Assembly: GCA_964428955.1 (NCBI GenBank)
Contig: CAYSAD010000007.1
Span: 1-28,223 of the forward strand
DNA length: 28,223 nucleotides
Origin: CAYSAD01 sp964428955
GTDB lineage: Bacteria; Patescibacteriota; Saccharimonadia; Saccharimonadales; Saccharimonadaceae
Direction: 5' to 3'
Part shown: positions 15,165-22,155 of the stretch, one piece after another
How the letters are laid out: each line of letters opens with the position of its first letter
Position numbering within the stretch: position 1 is the stretch's first letter
The notes under the pieces: generated by a model
Told to the model about the DNA's origin: nothing
Seen by the model: the letters and a program-made list of their open reading frames with translations, nothing else
Databases searched by the model: none
Position numbers and translations under genes: made by a program

Positions 15165-15207
15165 GATATGGTAGTTCAAACAAAAGATAAATCGCACGTA
15201 TAATACG

Positions 15208-15236
15208 TTGTTAAATCCAACACCCTCACTTATACT
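15208..15236 (+). promoter_or_regulatory. Leaderless promoter of the 214-residue membrane protein
   Basis: TTGTTA (15208-15213), 17-bp spacer, TATACT (15231-15236), then 6 nt and the ATG at 15243. It is one of the best examples of the leaderless arrangement because both boxes and spacing are good. Confidence 0.75.
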
Positions 15237-15242
15237 TATGTC

Positions 15243-15887
15243 ATGAAAGAGCCTGAAGTGCCAGTGCAAATCCCACCACCACTCATAGAACCTCCTACCA
15301 CTACCGATCAGATGTCGACGCGTAAATCACCTTTAAAAAGAATCGCAAAGATAGTTGCAATCTCAGTTGCAGTTATCGCTGGGCTAGGGGTAGCGCTCGT
15401 GGCATTTGAAGCGATCATCTTCGTTGTCGCTTTAAGTACCGCCACGAACAGTTGCTCAAAAGGTCGCGAGCAGCTTTTTGGCAATGAGCAATCAATTACA
15501 AATCGGTTTAATGCTCTCTTGTTTATCCCGAGTCAGCCGAACGTTAAAGCTGAGATTTCAAAACAACCAGGTGATTGTATTGATAGTATGCCTACGATAC
15601 ATGCAACCAAATCTTATGACGTTTCGATGCCGGCAGGTACACTCTTCGACGAAATTAAGAAAGTCCTCGTAGAAGCCGGCTACACGGCCGACGGAGGCTC
15701 ACCTAATATTCCTGACAATCCTTGTGAATATGAAGGTCAAACATACGAATTTACAAATACGAATCCTGACCGAGAGATTGAGATCAAGCTGTCTTGTGCT
15801 CAATATACCAGTACCAAAGATTGGCGAGAGATTCGCGTTACGCGAGCCCTAGTGGATCTTTATGTAGCCTGGCATTATTCCACCTGA
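15243..15887 (+). CDS. Single-pass membrane protein with cysteine-containing exterior domain
   Basis: No family recognised. The 214 residues comprise a proline-rich cytoplasmic N-terminus (MKEPEVPVQIPPPLIEPP), a basic stretch (RKSPLKRIAK), one membrane helix (about 38-66) and an exterior domain of about 145 residues with four spaced Cys (NSCSK, GDCID, NPCEY, LSCAQ), suggesting two disulfides. The pattern (TFLDEIKKVLVEAGYT-like helix, then strands ending in LVDLYVAWHYST) suggests a small alpha/beta fold. It lies between two minus-strand tRNA genes and is opposite to them. The promoter is leaderless. The proline-rich tail plus single helix resembles the architecture of the 543-residue protein at 4578-6209. 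Confidence 0.8.
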   Translation: MKEPEVPVQIPPPLIEPPTTTDQMSTRKSPLKRIAKIVAISVAVIAGLGVALVAFEAIIFVVALSTATNSCSKGREQLFGNEQSITNRFNALLFIPSQPNVKAEISKQPGDCIDSMPTIHATKSYDVSMPAGTLFDEIKKVLVEAGYTADGGSPNIPDNPCEYEGQTYEFTNTNPDREIEIKLSCAQYTSTKDWREIRVTRALVDLYVAWHYST

Positions 15888-16018
15888 AAGTAAACGTAAC
15901 CTCTCTCTGGCTATCACTTCGGTCCTCTACTCCGATAGGGATGGAACAAGCTCAAATTCCTTTCCTTGCTACGTAACCCAGCCAGTTCATGCGACCGAGT
16001 GGACTCAGTCAAGCAAAA
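15888..16018. other. Intergenic stretch without a supported gene
   Basis: 131 bp between the membrane protein gene and the tRNA-Phe terminator. An 8-bp direct repeat ACGTAACC occurs near 15896 and 15970, and a 5-bp inverted repeat CTATC/GATAG surrounds a TTCG tetraloop-like sequence. Short ORFs here overlap the tRNA or terminators and are not convincing. Confidence 0.4.
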
Positions 16019-16041
16019 AGCCCAATCACAAGGATTGGGCT
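16019..16041 (-). terminator. Terminator of tRNA-Phe
   Basis: Stem AGCCCAATC (16019-16027) / GATTGGGCT (16033-16041), 5-nt loop, followed on the minus strand by a T-run (TTTTTGC counting the last stem base). It begins 7 bp after the tRNA CCA end. Confidence 0.85.
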
Positions 16042-16048
16042 ATCTGCT

Positions 16049-16124
16049 TGGTGGCTCCTCCCAGACTTGAACTGGGGACACAAGGCTCTTCAGGCCTCTG
16101 CTCTACCAACTGAGCTAAAGAGCC
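16049..16124 (-). tRNA. tRNA-Phe(GAA)
   Basis: 76 nt with encoded CCA (16049-16051). Acceptor GGCTCTT / AGGAGCC (one G-U pair), D-arm GCTC...GAGC, anticodon stem GAGGC / GCCTT with loop CTGAAGA (anticodon GAA), variable loop GTGTC, T-arm CCCAG TTCAAGT CTGGG, discriminator A. A TATACT box lies at 16134-16139 on the same strand, 9 bp before the mature 5' end. Confidence 0.95.
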
Positions 16125-16305
16125 ATATTGGATAGTATAATTATATACCGATATTTTTATCGTGTTCTAGTTCGGCCTAGCCGCTGCCCTACGACTTCTT
16201 CTGATACTCCTTCGGAGCAATGATCTAAAGAGGAGCCGCGTTAGCGTTCACAACAGAATAAGAACAGTCCTTATTGTACCCAAACAGGGGCGAAATCTCA
16301 AGCTG
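16125..16305. other. Intergenic stretch: tRNA promoter plus unexplained sequence
   Basis: Holds the tRNA-Phe -10 box (16134-16139, minus) and, nearer the slipin gene, an inverted repeat AATAAG / CTTATT around 16256-16274 that could be a weak terminator. The middle (about 16165-16250) has a minus-strand frame reading SEGVSEEVVGQRLGRTRTR without a start codon or ribosome-binding site. I do not call a gene. Confidence 0.4.
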
Positions 16306-17052
16306 CTATTTGCCAACAAACTTCGCAACGGTGTCAGTCAGCTCACTCGGCAGTACAATCACCGTTTTTTGGCTCGGTTCGGATGAAATTCTCTCAAGTG
16401 TCTGCAAAGTACGGATGTTGATACCACCCTTAATATTGGTCAAAATGGCCGCAGCCTCAGAAACAGCTTTAGCAGCGGACTTTTCACCCTCTGCCGTAAT
16501 AATGACGGCACGACGCTCACGCTCGGCCTCAGCCTGCTTCGCCATGGCTCGTTTCATGTCTTGCGGCAGTTCGATGTTCTGGATCTTGACGCTCTCGACA
16601 TCGATGCCCCACTTTTCGGTCTGCGTATCAACGATTTCTTTGATTTGTGAGCTGACCTCATCACGTTTGCCGAGCAGTGAATCGAGCTCGACATTACCAG
16701 TTACATCGCGCAGCGCTGCCTGGGCGAACTGACTACTGGCATAGACAAAATTGGCAACTTCTAAGATCGCCTTTTCGGCGTCGACTACCCGAAAGTAGAC
16801 GACAGCATCGACATTGACGGTAACGTTGTCGCTAGTGATGACTTCCTGCTTTGGAATGTCGATAGTGTTGGTGCGTTGGTCAACTTTGACCATTTTCTGA
16901 AAGATTGGTACAACGATCCGCAAACCGGGTTGGCGAATACCGGTGAACTTACCGAGTGTCAGCACGACACCGCGCTCGTACTGGTTGACCACTTTGATGC
17001 CTGCTAGAACGAATATGACGACAATAACGATGATAGTTGTAATAAGCTCCAT
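16306..17052 (-). CDS. Slipin (SPFH / band 7 family membrane protein)
   Basis: A 248-residue stomatin-like protein that organises membrane microdomains and often controls membrane proteases. One N-terminal helix (about 3-22, with IIVIVVIFVLAGIKVV), then the SPFH domain (NQYERGVVLTLGKFTGIRQP, PGLRIVVPIFQKMVKVDQR, NVTVNVDAVVYFRV) and a charged coiled-coil (about 168-200, AKQAEAERERRAVIITAEGE). The C-terminus VIVLPSELTDTVAKFVGK matches bacterial slipins. No NfeD partner is seen next to it, although the family usually pairs with one. It has a conventional leader: AGGAGGTG 8 nt before the ATG. Confidence 0.95.
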   Translation of the reverse strand: MELITTIIVIVVIFVLAGIKVVNQYERGVVLTLGKFTGIRQPGLRIVVPIFQKMVKVDQRTNTIDIPKQEVITSDNVTVNVDAVVYFRVVDAEKAILEVANFVYASSQFAQAALRDVTGNVELDSLLGKRDEVSSQIKEIVDTQTEKWGIDVESVKIQNIELPQDMKRAMAKQAEAERERRAVIITAEGEKSAAKAVSEAAAILTNIKGGINIRTLQTLERISSEPSQKTVIVLPSELTDTVAKFVGK

Positions 17053-17081
17053 GTGCGGACACCTCCTGTTAGATTGTATTT

Positions 17082-17090
17082 ATTATAACA
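17082..17090 (-). promoter_or_regulatory. Extended -10 promoter of the slipin gene
   Basis: TGTTATAAT on the minus strand (TGnTATAAT extended -10) with no good -35 box, followed by a leader of about 23-25 nt that contains AGGAGGTG. A normal leadered gene, in contrast to its neighbours. Confidence 0.7.
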
Positions 17091-17157
17091 TTAGCGAGCC
17101 GAGAGAAGTGAAAGTTTACTTTCATTTCCGAGGTGACCTAGTGTCTCAAGCGTACGA

Positions 17158-18180
17158 TTATAACGCGAGTTCAATCAGACGATCAATCAACTGCGGATAC
17201 TTCATGCCAGCTTCGCGCCACAGTTTCGGATACTGGCTGATGTTGGTGAAGCCTGGCAAAGTATTGAGTTCGTTCACATAAGCGATGCCGTCGCTACCTA
17301 CCAAGAAATCAACCCGTGCCAGCCCACGACAGCCGAGCAACTGGTAAGCTTGGTGCGCAGTTCTGCGAATAGTTACGGCTAGCGCATCGTCAACTTTAGC
17401 ATTCGTAATTACCCTCGCTTTGCTCTGCGGCGAATACTTATCGTCATAGCTGTAAAATTCCTCCCCCAGCACGATCTCTCCGATACCACTTTCTTTGTGA
17501 TGCGGCGGATTACCCAAAACGGCTATCTCGAGTTCGCGACCCGTGACGGCCTGTTCAATCAATACTACGTTGCTATACCTCGTAGCTGTTTCAATTGCTG
17601 GTACGAATTCACTTTCACCTTGCACTTTACTGACACCGATGGAACTGCCAGCCCGGGCTGGCTTAACGAACAACACGTCACCCAACTGTCGTACGACTTC
17701 ATCATAGTTTGGCATCAACTCATTCTGGTGATACAGGACGTATGGCACCACTGGAATATCGTTCGCCGCTAGAAGCTGTTTCGTATAAACCTTATCCCAA
17801 CAAACGGCACTGGCACCGATACCGCAACCTATTATCGGAATATGAGCAAGAGCTGCCATACCCTGTAACGCGCCGTCTTCGTGACCGTTTTCACCATGTA
17901 ATATCGGTAGCAATACGTGAACATGAAGTATATGGTCGCCAGGAAATGTAATGAAGCTGCTCGTACCCGGTACTGCCGCTAACTGAAGTCCGCCATGCTG
18001 TGACAAGTCCTCTTGCCATTCAGACAATAGCCACCACTTCCCCGCTCGATCGATATAGCCAAGCTTAATGTCGTACTTACTACTATCCATCGCCGCATAA
18101 ACATTTCGGGCCGAAACTATAGAGACGTCGTGTTCAGACGATTCACCACCAAACAGCAACAAGACAGTTCTTCGTGGCAT
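17158..18180 (-). CDS. ddl: D-alanine--D-alanine ligase
   Basis: ATP-grasp enzyme that makes the D-Ala-D-Ala dipeptide for peptidoglycan. The 340-residue protein shows FGGESSEHDVSIVSARNV (10-27), LHGENGHEDGALQG (94-107), KPARAGSSIGVSKV (173-186), the omega-loop EFYSYDDKYSP (241-251; the KY pair is typical of D-Ala rather than D-Lac specificity) and VNELNTLPGFT (302-312) with metal ligands Glu304 and Asn306. In the HGxxGEDG motif one extra residue (His100) separates Gly and Glu. It diverges from rarA with 63 bp between the starts. The product is the expected substrate of a MurF; the window's MurF-like gene is about 10 kb away. Confidence 0.95.
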   Translation of the reverse strand: MPRRTVLLLFGGESSEHDVSIVSARNVYAAMDSSKYDIKLGYIDRAGKWWLLSEWQEDLSQHGGLQLAAVPGTSSFITFPGDHILHVHVLLPILHGENGHEDGALQGMAALAHIPIIGCGIGASAVCWDKVYTKQLLAANDIPVVPYVLYHQNELMPNYDEVVRQLGDVLFVKPARAGSSIGVSKVQGESEFVPAIETATRYSNVVLIEQAVTGRELEIAVLGNPPHHKESGIGEIVLGEEFYSYDDKYSPQSKARVITNAKVDDALAVTIRRTAHQAYQLLGCRGLARVDFLVGSDGIAYVNELNTLPGFTNISQYPKLWREAGMKYPQLIDRLIELAL

Positions 18181-18230
18181 AGTACCCTCATTTTACAGAG
18201 GATACGTGGTATTTGCAATCGACGGCGCGG

Positions 18231-18236
18231 TATAAT
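18231..18236 (+). promoter_or_regulatory. -10 box for rarA, leaderless
   Basis: TATAAT followed by 7 nt (GAATAAC) and the ATG at 18244. An ATG inside the box itself (18235) and one at 18130 are in frame but lie at or before the promoter, which argues for 18244. Confidence 0.7.
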
Positions 18237-18243
18237 GAATAAC

Positions 18244-19419
18244 ATGCAACGACGAGTTCCACTGGCAGAGCAAATGCGCCCGACAACGCTTGATGAGGTG
18301 GTTGGACAGACCCACCTGTTGGGTGATGCTGAAATCTTGAAACAGATCGTTAAGAAGAAGGAGCCGGTCAGCCTGATTTTGTGGGGGCCACCCGGCACGG
18401 GCAAAACCACCCTAGCCCGGATTATTGCCAAAGAAGTGAACGCTGAGTTCATCGAGCTGTCGGCCGTCACCAGCGGTAATAAAGATGTCGAACGAGTCGT
18501 CGAACACGCCCGTCAAAACTGGAACTTGCAACTTCGCACTATCCTGTTCGTCGACGAGATCCACCGATTCAACAAAGCCCAGCAGGACGCCTTCTTGCCT
18601 CACGTAGAGTCAGGTCTGATTACGCTGATCGGCGCAACAACCGAGAACCCCAGTTTCGAAGTCATCAATCCACTACTCTCCCGGACCCGGGTACTGGTCC
18701 TGCAGCCGCTAAACCGTGACGAGATCATCGATATCTTGAAACGCGCCCTCAAGAAGCTGAAGAAGACCAAGAGCGCCTCGCCCAAAGCACTTGAATACCT
18801 GGCGGAGCTTTCAGGCGGGGACGCGCGAGTGGCACTTGGTAACCTGGAACTGGCACTGAGTTTCGGTGAGAAAGTAACGCCGGAAATCGTGAAAGCGGCA
18901 GCTCAAAAAAAGGTCCCCGGCTACGATAAAAAAGGCGATGCGCACTACGACGTCATCTCGGCGTTCATCAAAAGTATGCGCGGTAGCGACGAAAAAGCGA
19001 CCCTTTATTACTTGTCGCGAATGATTGACGCCGGCGAAGACCCGAAGTTCATCGCCCGCCGCATGGTGATCTTTGCCAGCGAAGACATTGGGCTGTCTGG
19101 CAACGGCGCTCTAAGTTTGGCTGTCGCGACCTTTCAGGCCGTGGAACGAATTGGCATGCCGGAAAGCAATTATTCGCTCTACCACTGCGCGACTGCTCTG
19201 GCTCGCAGCGCCAAATCCCGCGAGATCACCGAGCTTATGAACGATGCCAAAGCCCTTGCTAAGAAATTTCCTGACTCACTCGTGCCACTCCATATTCGCA
19301 ACGCGCCGACCGGCCTGATGAAAGATCTCGGCTACGGCAAAGACTACAAATGGAAAGCCAACTTTAAACACGAAAAAGGCTTCTTACCAGATGAAGTCAT
19401 AGATAATCCTAATGCGTAG
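18244..19419 (+). CDS. rarA: Replication-associated AAA+ ATPase RarA (MgsA)
   Basis: Clamp-loader-like AAA+ ATPase acting at stalled replication forks. 391 residues from the chosen start: PLAEQMRPTTLDEVVGQTHL (6-25), Walker A WGPPGTGKTT (47-56), Walker B LFVDEIHRFN (101-110), sensor 1 ATTENPSFEV (131-140) with the arginine finger LLSRTRV (144-150), then the helical lid SGGDARVALGNLE. The C-terminal MgsA/tetramerisation part contains YDVISAFIKSMRGSD, MIDAGEDPKFIARRM, ASEDIGLS and APTGLMKDLGYGKDY. Complete and typical. It overlaps the GT4 gene tail to tail by 11 bp. Confidence 0.96.
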   Translation: MQRRVPLAEQMRPTTLDEVVGQTHLLGDAEILKQIVKKKEPVSLILWGPPGTGKTTLARIIAKEVNAEFIELSAVTSGNKDVERVVEHARQNWNLQLRTILFVDEIHRFNKAQQDAFLPHVESGLITLIGATTENPSFEVINPLLSRTRVLVLQPLNRDEIIDILKRALKKLKKTKSASPKALEYLAELSGGDARVALGNLELALSFGEKVTPEIVKAAAQKKVPGYDKKGDAHYDVISAFIKSMRGSDEKATLYYLSRMIDAGEDPKFIARRMVIFASEDIGLSGNGALSLAVATFQAVERIGMPESNYSLYHCATALARSAKSREITELMNDAKALAKKFPDSLVPLHIRNAPTGLMKDLGYGKDYKWKANFKHEKGFLPDEVIDNPNA

Positions 19420-20587
19420 TCCGCTTTAACACTTCTGCATAACGGGCAATGTACTGTTCAGCCATCTTGGCAGTCGAGAACTTATCAATGACCGATTGGC
19501 GGCAGTTGGCCGGATTGATTTCATCGACCCGGTTGGCGTAATCAAAAAATTCCTCTTCGGTTTCCGCCAAAAAACCATTGACACCATGTTCGATAATTTC
19601 CGACATGGCACCACGTCTCATCGCTACCACTGGCGTACCACAGGCCAGCGCTTCAATTACCGCCATACCAAACGGCTCTTCCCAGTCAATCGGAAACAGC
19701 AACGCTTTGGCTTCAGACAAGAACTTCAGCTTTGCCCGACCACTCAAATTACCAGCGTAGGTAATGCGAGGATGCGCCAAGACACCCGGCAAAATGTAGT
19801 CGCTGTAATAACGAAACTCGTGATGTTTCCGATAAGTACTGAGCGGGTTCGATAATTCCATCAGCAGCTTACGATTCGAACCGATACCGGCCACTGTACC
19901 AGCCATCCGCAATCGCTTTTTATATTTGACAGCAAACTTAATAGCCACATGCTGGGCTTTTTCGGGCGTAAATCGAGCCAACGTAATGTAGTAATTCTTT
20001 TTTTCTTTCACAAACGGAAAAGTAGCCACATCGACACCGTTATGAACCGGTTCGAGCAAATGGCTACCCAATTCCTTTGGCGCACGACGACTCATGGCGC
20101 CGGAAATACAAGCAGCAAACAAATTGCCGTTATTCATGAATCGTAGCTGTGGGCGGTTATCCATCTGACCACGCTCAATACTTGTCGCATCTGAAAATGG
20201 TGGTCCATGAAAAGTATGGAGTACTGGTGGTACGCCGTCAATTCGGCTAGCCAGTGCGAAATAGGCCGGTCCAATGTAGGGATTATGATCGTGGATAACA
20301 TCAAAACCTCCGTCGGCTTCAATCGTCTGTAGACTGAAATTTAGATGAGCTTGCATGATCTGTAGTGGTGCCTGATAGTACGGTTGATCAATTCGATCGA
20401 ACAACTCTGTTTTGTAAAATGAATGTGTCTTGATGCCACGCATCACCCGTTTGCCATTGGCGAACAGTTCAACCTCAACACCTTGACGCCTTAATTCTCG
20501 GATAAGCCCCTCGATAACAAGCTCGATACCCCCATAGCCTTTTATAGGCAAAGCGAGCCAAGGCGGTGCGATCATTGCGATACGCAT
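19409..20587 (-). CDS. GT4 family glycosyltransferase
   Basis: A 392-residue GT-B fold retaining glycosyltransferase. MRIAMIAPPWLALPIKGYGG opens the N-terminal Rossmann domain with the glycine-rich loop. DVIHDHNPYIGPAY and HTFHGPPFSD are typical acceptor-side segments. The C-terminal domain has ITLARFTPEKAQH, ITYAGNLSG and the E-x7-E motif PFGMAVIEALACGTPVVAMR. No signal or membrane helix, so it works on the cytoplasmic face. Donor and acceptor are unknown. The start at 20587 is chosen over 20626 because the family begins at MRIAMIAPP and the longer start would overlap the divergent gene's promoter region. Confidence 0.93.
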   Translation of the reverse strand: MRIAMIAPPWLALPIKGYGGIELVIEGLIRELRRQGVEVELFANGKRVMRGIKTHSFYKTELFDRIDQPYYQAPLQIMQAHLNFSLQTIEADGGFDVIHDHNPYIGPAYFALASRIDGVPPVLHTFHGPPFSDATSIERGQMDNRPQLRFMNNGNLFAACISGAMSRRAPKELGSHLLEPVHNGVDVATFPFVKEKKNYYITLARFTPEKAQHVAIKFAVKYKKRLRMAGTVAGIGSNRKLLMELSNPLSTYRKHHEFRYYSDYILPGVLAHPRITYAGNLSGRAKLKFLSEAKALLFPIDWEEPFGMAVIEALACGTPVVAMRRGAMSEIIEHGVNGFLAETEEEFFDYANRVDEINPANCRQSVIDKFSTAKMAEQYIARYAEVLKRTTH

Positions 20588-20655
20588 AACTAAAGTTTGC
20601 CCGGCCTTCTGCTTGCATAATGACACATAAACTACTATTCATTCTACCACGTTGG

Positions 20656-20661
20656 TATAAT
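20656..20661 (+). promoter_or_regulatory. Extended -10 box for the glucosidase gene, leaderless
   Basis: TGGTATAAT (TGnTATAAT) with the hexamer at 20656-20661, 6 nt before the ATG at 20668. No Shine-Dalgarno sequence can fit. Confidence 0.7.
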
Positions 20662-20667
20662 AGTCAT

Positions 20668-22155
20668 ATGGAACAATCACCTGAGCTGTCCGAAATTCCA
20701 AAAGATTTTCATTTACTACAAGGCGAAACACTGGTTCATTTGGAACACGTTCCAGCTCGGCAGCGGAATACGAAACCGTCCAGCCTACGTGAACTTTACC
20801 GGTTGACCGATGCTACACAGGCTTCGGAAGTTGGCCTGAATGGACCGACCGTGGCGGCACTTGGCTACGAAAACGAAGTCACGTCCGAGCACCAGGATTT
20901 ATACAACGTAACGTTCGGGCGTGATTCTCTGCGAGTGGCGCTTGATCTGATTGATTATTATCCGAAACTGGCGCGTAGCACCATCACAAAATTAGCCGAG
21001 ACACAGGGTACGGCATACGTCACAGCTCAGGAACAAGAACCAGGTAAAATCCCACACGAAATCCGTGATGAAAATGATCCAATCGCCCACCGTCTCACTA
21101 AAGAACGTGGTTGGGCTTGGCCGTATTACGGTTCGATTGACGCGACACCAGAATTCATTCGCACTTTAGCGGCCTACGTGAACAATCATCAAGAAAATCA
21201 GGCGTTTTTGTTCGAAGCCTACACTGATGGCGACGGCGAACCGCGTGCTATCCACGAAGCACTGACTGATGCCGTCAATTGGCTACGGCGGCGTCTAGAC
21301 GACAGTCAAATGAGCTTCGTCGAATATCAATCGACTATACCGGGTGGAATCGAAAACCAAGTCTGGAAAGATTCGCCCGACGCCTATCACCACGCTGATG
21401 GTAGCATCGCCAACCACTCCGACGGTATCGCCGCACTTGAAGTCCAAACCGTCAGCTATGATGCACTGCGTGATGCCGCCGATCTATACGAAATCGTGTT
21501 GCAACGACCAGCCGAAGCGCAAGAACTGCGCGAACGAGCGGACATATTAGCCCGCAACATCTTGCAAAAGTTCTGGACCGACGATAAAGGTGGCTACTTC
21601 GTACTCGGTCTGGATTACGATGACGATGGCTTGAGCCGCCAAATGAAAGTACGCACTTCAAACATGGGGCATGTCTTGAATTCTCGACTGATTGATGGCG
21701 ATGATCCTGAGCGCACCCACAAACGAGCTGCGATCCTACGACAACTGCAATCGCCTGAGCTGCTGACCACTAGTGGCATCAGAACATTGGCCAGTGACGA
21801 GGTCCGCTATCGCGCCGGTGCGTATCATAACGGCAGTGTTTGGATTTGGGACACCCACCACATCGCCAAAGGTGCTAGACGTCACGCTCAAGAACCGCAG
21901 TTTTCAGCATTTGCCGATTTGCTCGATAAAAAAATCATTGAGGTTGCTAATCTCATCGGTGGTTTTCCCGAATATGTTCGTGGCGGTGAACACATCGCCA
22001 TCAATACCCATATTATCGACGTGAACGATGCCGCCCTTGGAAAGATTAACCGTGTCGAACAACCACCACAAGAAGTCCAAGCGTGGAGCGTAGCCGCTAT
22101 TCTTGTATCAAAGCGACTACTCGGCTATAAACTACTCGGCCAGCAAAACCGCTAG
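20668..22155 (+). CDS. Debranching-enzyme-like glucosidase (amylo-alpha-1,6-glucosidase family)
   Basis: A 495-residue (alpha/alpha)6-barrel glycoside hydrolase. Family-like landmarks are FGRDSLRVA (83-91), KIPHEIRDEND (127-137), WPYYGSIDATPEFI (151-164), GGIENQVWKDSPDAYHHADG (226-245, a substrate-site segment typical of the glycogen-debranching C-terminal domain), EVQTVSYDA and YRAGAYHNGSVWIWDTHHIA. Without signal peptide it should act in the cytoplasm, trimming branched or storage alpha-glucans. An upstream in-frame Met at 20620 precedes the promoter and is rejected. It overlaps the trehalase gene tail to tail by 24 bp and lies divergent to the GT4 gene. Exact bond specificity cannot be told. 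Confidence 0.88.
   Translation: MEQSPELSEIPKDFHLLQGETLVHLEHVPARQRNTKPSSLRELYRLTDATQASEVGLNGPTVAALGYENEVTSEHQDLYNVTFGRDSLRVALDLIDYYPKLARSTITKLAETQGTAYVTAQEQEPGKIPHEIRDENDPIAHRLTKERGWAWPYYGSIDATPEFIRTLAAYVNNHQENQAFLFEAYTDGDGEPRAIHEALTDAVNWLRRRLDDSQMSFVEYQSTIPGGIENQVWKDSPDAYHHADGSIANHSDGIAALEVQTVSYDALRDAADLYEIVLQRPAEAQELRERADILARNILQKFWTDDKGGYFVLGLDYDDDGLSRQMKVRTSNMGHVLNSRLIDGDDPERTHKRAAILRQLQSPELLTTSGIRTLASDEVRYRAGAYHNGSVWIWDTHHIAKGARRHAQEPQFSAFADLLDKKIIEVANLIGGFPEYVRGGEHIAINTHIIDVNDAALGKINRVEQPPQEVQAWSVAAILVSKRLLGYKLLGQQNR

Noticed and set aside
15015..15269. 84-residue minus-strand ORF
   Set aside because: It is a read-through of the tRNA-Gly gene, its promoter and terminator.
20588..20667. 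Longer starts for the GT4 gene (20626) and the glucosidase gene (20620)
   Set aside because: They would make the two divergent genes overlap at their 5' ends, add residues outside the families, and place the glucosidase start before its own -10 box.
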